Origin: Lachnospiraceae bacterium
GTDB taxonomy: Bacteria > Bacillota > Clostridia > Lachnospirales > Lachnospiraceae
Assembly (NCBI GenBank): GCA_024403585.1
Contig: JAKSRN010000074.1
Span: forward strand, 1 to 8,365
DNA length: 8,365 nucleotides
Direction: 5' to 3'
The position numbers and the translations under genes were made by a program. Shown here one piece after another: positions 6,301-8,365 of this stretch. Numbering within the stretch: the stretch's first letter is position 1; each line of letters opens with the position of its first letter. Under the pieces are notes generated by a model. That model did not search any database and was not told the DNA's origin. It worked only from the letters and a program-made list of their open reading frames with translations.

Positions 6301-8335
6301 CCTCGGGAAGCGCTACCGGCTCTGTGGGATTCTGTCGCAGATCCTCCTCATATATCCTGCTGCAATCTGTACAGGTATACCGATTATTCGTATTTAAAAC
6401 AGCAGAATCTGTTCCCAGATATCTGCATCCCGTCACGATGGGGCCTGCCTCATAGCAGGAAGCTGCCACACCGCCAAAAAAGACATAGGTTCCACTGACG
6501 CTTCCGGCAAAGAGACAATTTTCAATCCTTGCTTTACCGGACAGGCTGCCCACCAGACCGCCCAAAGTGGAAAACATTGGTCCACTCATGGCAACTTCTG
6601 ACCTGCAGTTTTCCACAAGTCCGCCGGACATCTGTACTGCCAAAGGTCCCTGCCCATCCGAAAGGGCTATACTACTTCCTGCAATAGTTATATTCCTGAT
6701 CTCGCCGGAAAGCTTCTTAACCAGCGCTTTATTCTGTAAGATGACCCTGTGACCCTGGCCATCCAAAACTCCTGAAAGCAGTGAAATCTGCTGATCAGCA
6801 GCCAGAGTAATATCCTGTGTCAGAATACAGGTCATACCCTCCGGAATCTGATCCGGTAATTCCGATGCGTCTGCTATAGAAAGCTCTGTGTCTTCCGCAC
6901 CCGGAGTCGGGGTTGGAGTTGGTCCCGGTGTTGGTGTCGGTTCCGGGGTTGGTTCCGGGGTTGGCGTCGGTTCTGGTGTTGGCGTCGGTTCCGGGGTTGG
7001 TGTCACTTCCGGGGTTGGCGTCGGTTCCGGGGTTGGTGTCACTTCTGATTCTCCCTCTCCACCGACAGGATCCAAAGCTTTCTCATAAACTACATCACCG
7101 ATAGGAGCAATCTGCTGTATTTCTCTTCCGCCAGCTACTGCCGCAAGAACATAGGCAAGATCCCCTTTATTTCCACCCAGACCATAGATATGGCCGACTT
7201 CTTCTCTGGACAATTTCAAAACACAGCAACTGTAACCATCTTCCAGGTCCAGTCTGTGGATCTCATCCGGCAGACTATAGTAAAGCGTTCCATCCACCTG
7301 GGTCAGACGAAGGAAAGGCTCATCATAGAAGAAACCACCTGTCCAGTTATACCATTTTGCTTCTGTAGTCAGCAGAACTGCACCTTCTCCGGAAGAAGAA
7401 ACATCTGTACCGCTATAGGAAAGGATGCGGTCTGCTGTATCCGGCACATAGTACCAGGAGCCATTCTGAAAACAAACCGGAGAGATGGCAGACTTCCAGA
7501 AGGCATTCTCATAAGAAGGATCATCCGCCTGTCCGGAGATCTCTCCCCTGCCGGCAGCAACATGAAAATCCCCTCTTCCCGGATTCTTCTCTAATAAAGA
7601 AGCGGTACTCAGCAACACATAGTTATGCAATACTTTTCCCAGATTATCCCAGGACGGATCATCTGCTGTAACATCAACGTGATACCAGTGATCGCCGATC
7701 TGTACCATATTCCAGGCATGGTTAGCCTGAACACTGGTAACAACCCTGCAAGGAATGCCCAGTCGGTCCATCAGAAGCTGGAATGCCAGCGCATATCCCT
7801 GACATACAGCCTGCCCTTCTACTAAGGCGCCATAGGAAGTGTAATCTGACTGCGTCTGGCTGTTGTTATTGAACCCTTCTGTATCGAAGGCAATCCTTGA
7901 TGCCAGGTAGTCATGACAAAGAAGCACCTGTTCTGCAGCGGTTCTGCCTGAAAGCGGCAGCTGATCCATGGCTCTTTGCACTTCAGCCTCAATTGCCTGC
8001 TGTTTTCCGGGCAGTGTATCCACTGTATCTGTATAGGTAAGTCTGATCTTCGTCAGAGTTCCGTCATCCCCCTCATCGTATCCAAAACGATAATTTACAT
8101 AAAAAAGAGAAGGATCCGAATTCAGAAACTCCATCAGATCGTCAGCTAAATTCTCACTGGTAAAGCCAAGACCAGTCACATCAATTTCGGGGGCCATCTG
8201 CAGGATCCCCTCCCGGATGACATCATATCCTGATCCTTCAGCAAACTGTCCTTCCTCTGCCCTGACAGACGAAGCAGGCGAAGTCAGAATCATAGTGATT
8301 ATTAAAACCCAAGACAATAAACTGTTTTTCTTCAT
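3392..8335 (-). CDS. Secreted transglutaminase-like protein with Pro-Thr linker, beta-helix, Big-like and C-terminal Ig-like domains
   Basis: This complete 1647-residue protein starts at ATG 8335, 6 nt after AAAGGA, and stops with TAG at 3392-3394. Residues 1-26 are a signal peptide (MKKN, hydrophobic core, cleavage near VRA). A transglutaminase-like fold spans about 112-250 with a probable triad: Cys178 in GQAVCQGYA, His206 in NHAWN and Asp221 in WYHVDVT. Many relatives have DVTWDDP where this one has DVTADDP. Residues 270-420 repeat short Trp/Tyr-rich strands that could be propeller blades. A Pro-Thr-Glu linker lies at 431-480. Two beta-helix-like blocks (486-660, 680-890) each carry GVLDGQGH. 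Big-like sandwiches fill about 905-1340, then a Pro-rich hinge (1341-1364) and three Ig-like modules to the last residue. No LPXTG, SLH or C-terminal membrane helix is present, so it is secreted or held non-covalently. The reaction could be cross-linking, deamidation or proteolysis; sequence cannot decide. It is probably the first gene of a pair. Confidence 0.95.
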   Translation of the reverse strand: MKKNSLLSWVLIITMILTSPASSVRAEEGQFAEGSGYDVIREGILQMAPEIDVTGLGFTSENLADDLMEFLNSDPSLFYVNYRFGYDEGDDGTLTKIRLTYTDTVDTLPGKQQAIEAEVQRAMDQLPLSGRTAAEQVLLCHDYLASRIAFDTEGFNNNSQTQSDYTSYGALVEGQAVCQGYALAFQLLMDRLGIPCRVVTSVQANHAWNMVQIGDHWYHVDVTADDPSWDNLGKVLHNYVLLSTASLLEKNPGRGDFHVAAGRGEISGQADDPSYENAFWKSAISPVCFQNGSWYYVPDTADRILSYSGTDVSSSGEGAVLLTTEAKWYNWTGGFFYDEPFLRLTQVDGTLYYSLPDEIHRLDLEDGYSCCVLKLSREEVGHIYGLGGNKGDLAYVLAAVAGGREIQQIAPIGDVVYEKALDPVGGEGESEVTPTPEPTPTPEVTPTPEPTPTPEPTPTPEPTPEPTPTPGPTPTPTPGAEDTELSIADASELPDQIPEGMTCILTQDITLAADQQISLLSGVLDGQGHRVILQNKALVKKLSGEIRNITIAGSSIALSDGQGPLAVQMSGGLVENCRSEVAMSGPMFSTLGGLVGSLSGKARIENCLFAGSVSGTYVFFGGVAASCYEAGPIVTGCRYLGTDSAVLNTNNRYTCTDCSRIYEEDLRQNPTEPVALPEDPSMIQTISCQQDLEKLTSTQAHAFYILTEDIVVNSDWLNQQPFYGVLDGQGHTIRFEDGMPIIGRLEKGAVVQNVSFAGKMNETTYMGLEESAAKGPLGSSVAGSVLNCSSNVSGRFTCGIAIHLREEGRIRNCISYGKSSRGAFVEDGKGELEYSYWLDTMRNPLDPVSDTNREMDLFTVRSLDTVNLLNEGKGSNGRSWGINSNGFPYFGENQEFEPGGLLWPELPETDLYTMSFTSYDGKNSGEIKDRHLMVSPDQTSGFRIAGTLSVEGYTPPDGSWIAWSLQEVDPDDCAAIAEEGGQLFVYGSGQFVVTATEIQANGSGKRLASVAVLSQKKSLQEIRLFIDGQDVTNDSCKVLGSEEKKIQVKARYQGETEYTDVVYSAFLFHTEDSDCIFNEDAYSSFYFIKPGSGTIRVSSRANPEIWADVYLESQYVPVQSVKLGLDDTIVIHGRNANSEGGRSFNPISFGVTVEPANASFKDNLEISSSDPSVAEYVDSMVKALVPKRAGVASFTAVVKDQDPYSGQTKEIRDEKMIHFTYLNPLLRVTAAENKYSMDAGTQQTLELVYEGSNSKHGYNISEPALEWTFDREDIVSINQSSGYWKKLRPEYEGTPDKGEYFTGNSWIIKALSLGTVVATGWPVDDTEGAEPLVLTITVTDPNQPANPEEPKDPENPVDPEDPAEFAITEQPKQQEAGIGQTITYKVGVTGPEGMSCQWYYSKDGGKKWYKSSVAGATEDTISLKLAASNQMTIYRCKISSPDGRELISDPAGVTLLPGAVITEQPKSAYGDKGETEVFTVAARNAVSFQWYYSKNKGESWFKSTVPVTITESEDGEQTASVSIRRSSSNSGILYRCKVTGMDGNTILSKSAMLVDGYFRILAQPQNVTGANGTSVFFSVAAEGVVECQWQYSKDGQTWYKSSLTPVCEGATYTIQLKLSSVNRNNIYRCKLTGEDGSVLYSDIAVIV
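3395..4246 (-). repeat. Three Ig-like modules at the C terminus of the transglutaminase-like protein
   Basis: Residues 1364-1455, 1457-1554 and 1558-1647 share the pattern (E/A)QP near the start, CQWYYSK, FQWYYSK or CQWQYSK in the middle, (W)(Y/F)KS, then (I/L)YRCK(I/V/L)(S/T) and a closing strand. The Ig-type Trp and the second Cys are kept, while the usual first B-strand Cys is missing. Modules 1 and 3 instead have a Cys two residues before the Trp (Cys1396, Cys1587). The protein ends inside the last strand of module 3, so this array is the true C terminus. Confidence 0.85.
5666..6880 (-). other. Two beta-helix-like (GLUG-type) blocks in the transglutaminase-like protein
   Basis: Residues about 486-660 and 680-890 look like two copies of one unit. 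Each has ILT(Q/E)DI, then GVLDGQGH, then I(R)NIT or VQNVSF, then short NC-containing rungs such as ENCLFAG and RNCISYG. The second ends WGINSNGFPYFG, typical of GLUG-type secreted proteins. The pattern of short hydrophobic strands separated by Gly/Asn turns fits a right-handed beta-helix used for binding glycans or surfaces. The ligand is unknown, and the fold assignment is by eye. Confidence 0.65.
6896..7045 (-). repeat. Pro-Thr-Glu linker with a near-perfect 36-bp tandem duplication
   Basis: Residues 431-480 of the transglutaminase-like protein are almost only Pro, Thr and Glu (PTPEPTPTPE type), a flexible extracellular linker between the enzyme and the downstream binding domains. At DNA level 6975-7009 and 7011-7045 match at 34 of 35 positions with a 36-bp offset, encoding a repeated 12-residue VTPTPEPTPTPE unit. 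The repeat can change length by slippage in multiples of 3 without breaking the frame. Confidence 0.9.
7586..8002 (-). other. Transglutaminase-like catalytic domain (residues about 112-250 of the upstream gene)
   Basis: The Cys motif GQAVCQGYALAFQLLMDRLG (Cys178), the His motif NHAWNMVQIG (His206) and the Asp motif WYHVDVTADD (Asp221) occur in the order and spacing of the transglutaminase-core family, whose bacterial secreted members include proteases and cross-linkers. The segment before it (about 36-110, with NSDPSLFYVNYRF) resembles the N-terminal region common in clostridial secreted members. All three catalytic residues are present, so the domain is predicted active; the substrate is unknown. 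Confidence 0.88.
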
Positions 8336-8341
8336 AATAAT

Positions 8342-8347
8342 TCCTTT
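8342..8347 (-). promoter_or_regulatory. Ribosome binding site of the transglutaminase-like gene
   Basis: AAAGGA lies 6 nt before the ATG at 8335 and supports this start, which also gives a standard signal peptide. Only 30 bases of upstream sequence are visible, so the promoter is outside the window. A weak inverted repeat (TACAA/TTGTA, 8347-8362) overlaps the leader. Confidence 0.75.
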
Positions 8348-8365
8348 ACAACAACATTTGTACTT

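Noticed and set aside
6888..7104. Plus-strand open frames encoding Gly-Val-Ser or Pro-Gly-Leu-Val repeats
   Set aside because: They are the complement of the Pro-Thr linker of the transglutaminase-like gene.
1..8365. Tandem similar segments as a CRISPR array or mobile element
   Set aside because: The repeats are protein-level Ig, Big and Pro-Thr modules inside open frames. No spacer pattern, transposase or terminal inverted repeats were seen.

Overview
The window holds two large secreted-protein genes, both on the minus strand, and almost nothing else. Moderate GC, purine-rich Shine-Dalgarno sites and the domain style (Big_2 and Ig-like modules, BspA-type leucine-rich repeats, a secreted transglutaminase-like protein with a Pro-Thr linker) suggest an anaerobic gut Firmicute, most likely a Lachnospiraceae-type Clostridium. 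That placement is inferred from style; no marker gene is present.

Layout in transcription order, right to left. (1) Bases 8365-8336 are a short leader with an AAAGGA ribosome site. (2) Bases 8335-3392 encode a complete 1647-residue secreted protein: signal peptide, transglutaminase-like domain with Cys-His-Asp triad, a short-strand (propeller-like) region, a Pro-Thr-Glu linker, two beta-helix-like blocks, several Big-like beta-sandwich domains, a Pro-rich hinge and three Ig-like modules ending exactly at the stop. (3) Bases 3391-3291 are a 101-nt gap with a 14+14 nt inverted repeat, a possible 18-codon leader ORF and a strong Shine-Dalgarno. (4) Bases 3290 to beyond base 1 encode a second secreted protein, 1096 residues visible and C-terminally incomplete: signal peptide, two Big_2 domains, a BspA-type LRR segment, three related beta-sandwich domains that may be NEAT-like, another Big-like domain, then at least three Ig-like modules of the same type as in the upstream gene.

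The genes are co-directional and probably co-transcribed. Both encode exported proteins with the same Ig-like array toward the C terminus, which suggests a shared surface or partner-binding context. A reasonable but unproven model is that the transglutaminase-like protein acts on, or beside, the adhesin-like protein. The downstream gene has a much stronger ribosome site and more restricted codon use, so it is probably the more abundant product. The strongest candidates for something undescribed are the shared Ig array on a transglutaminase/adhesin pair, the triplicated possible ligand-binding domains, and the structured intergenic leader.
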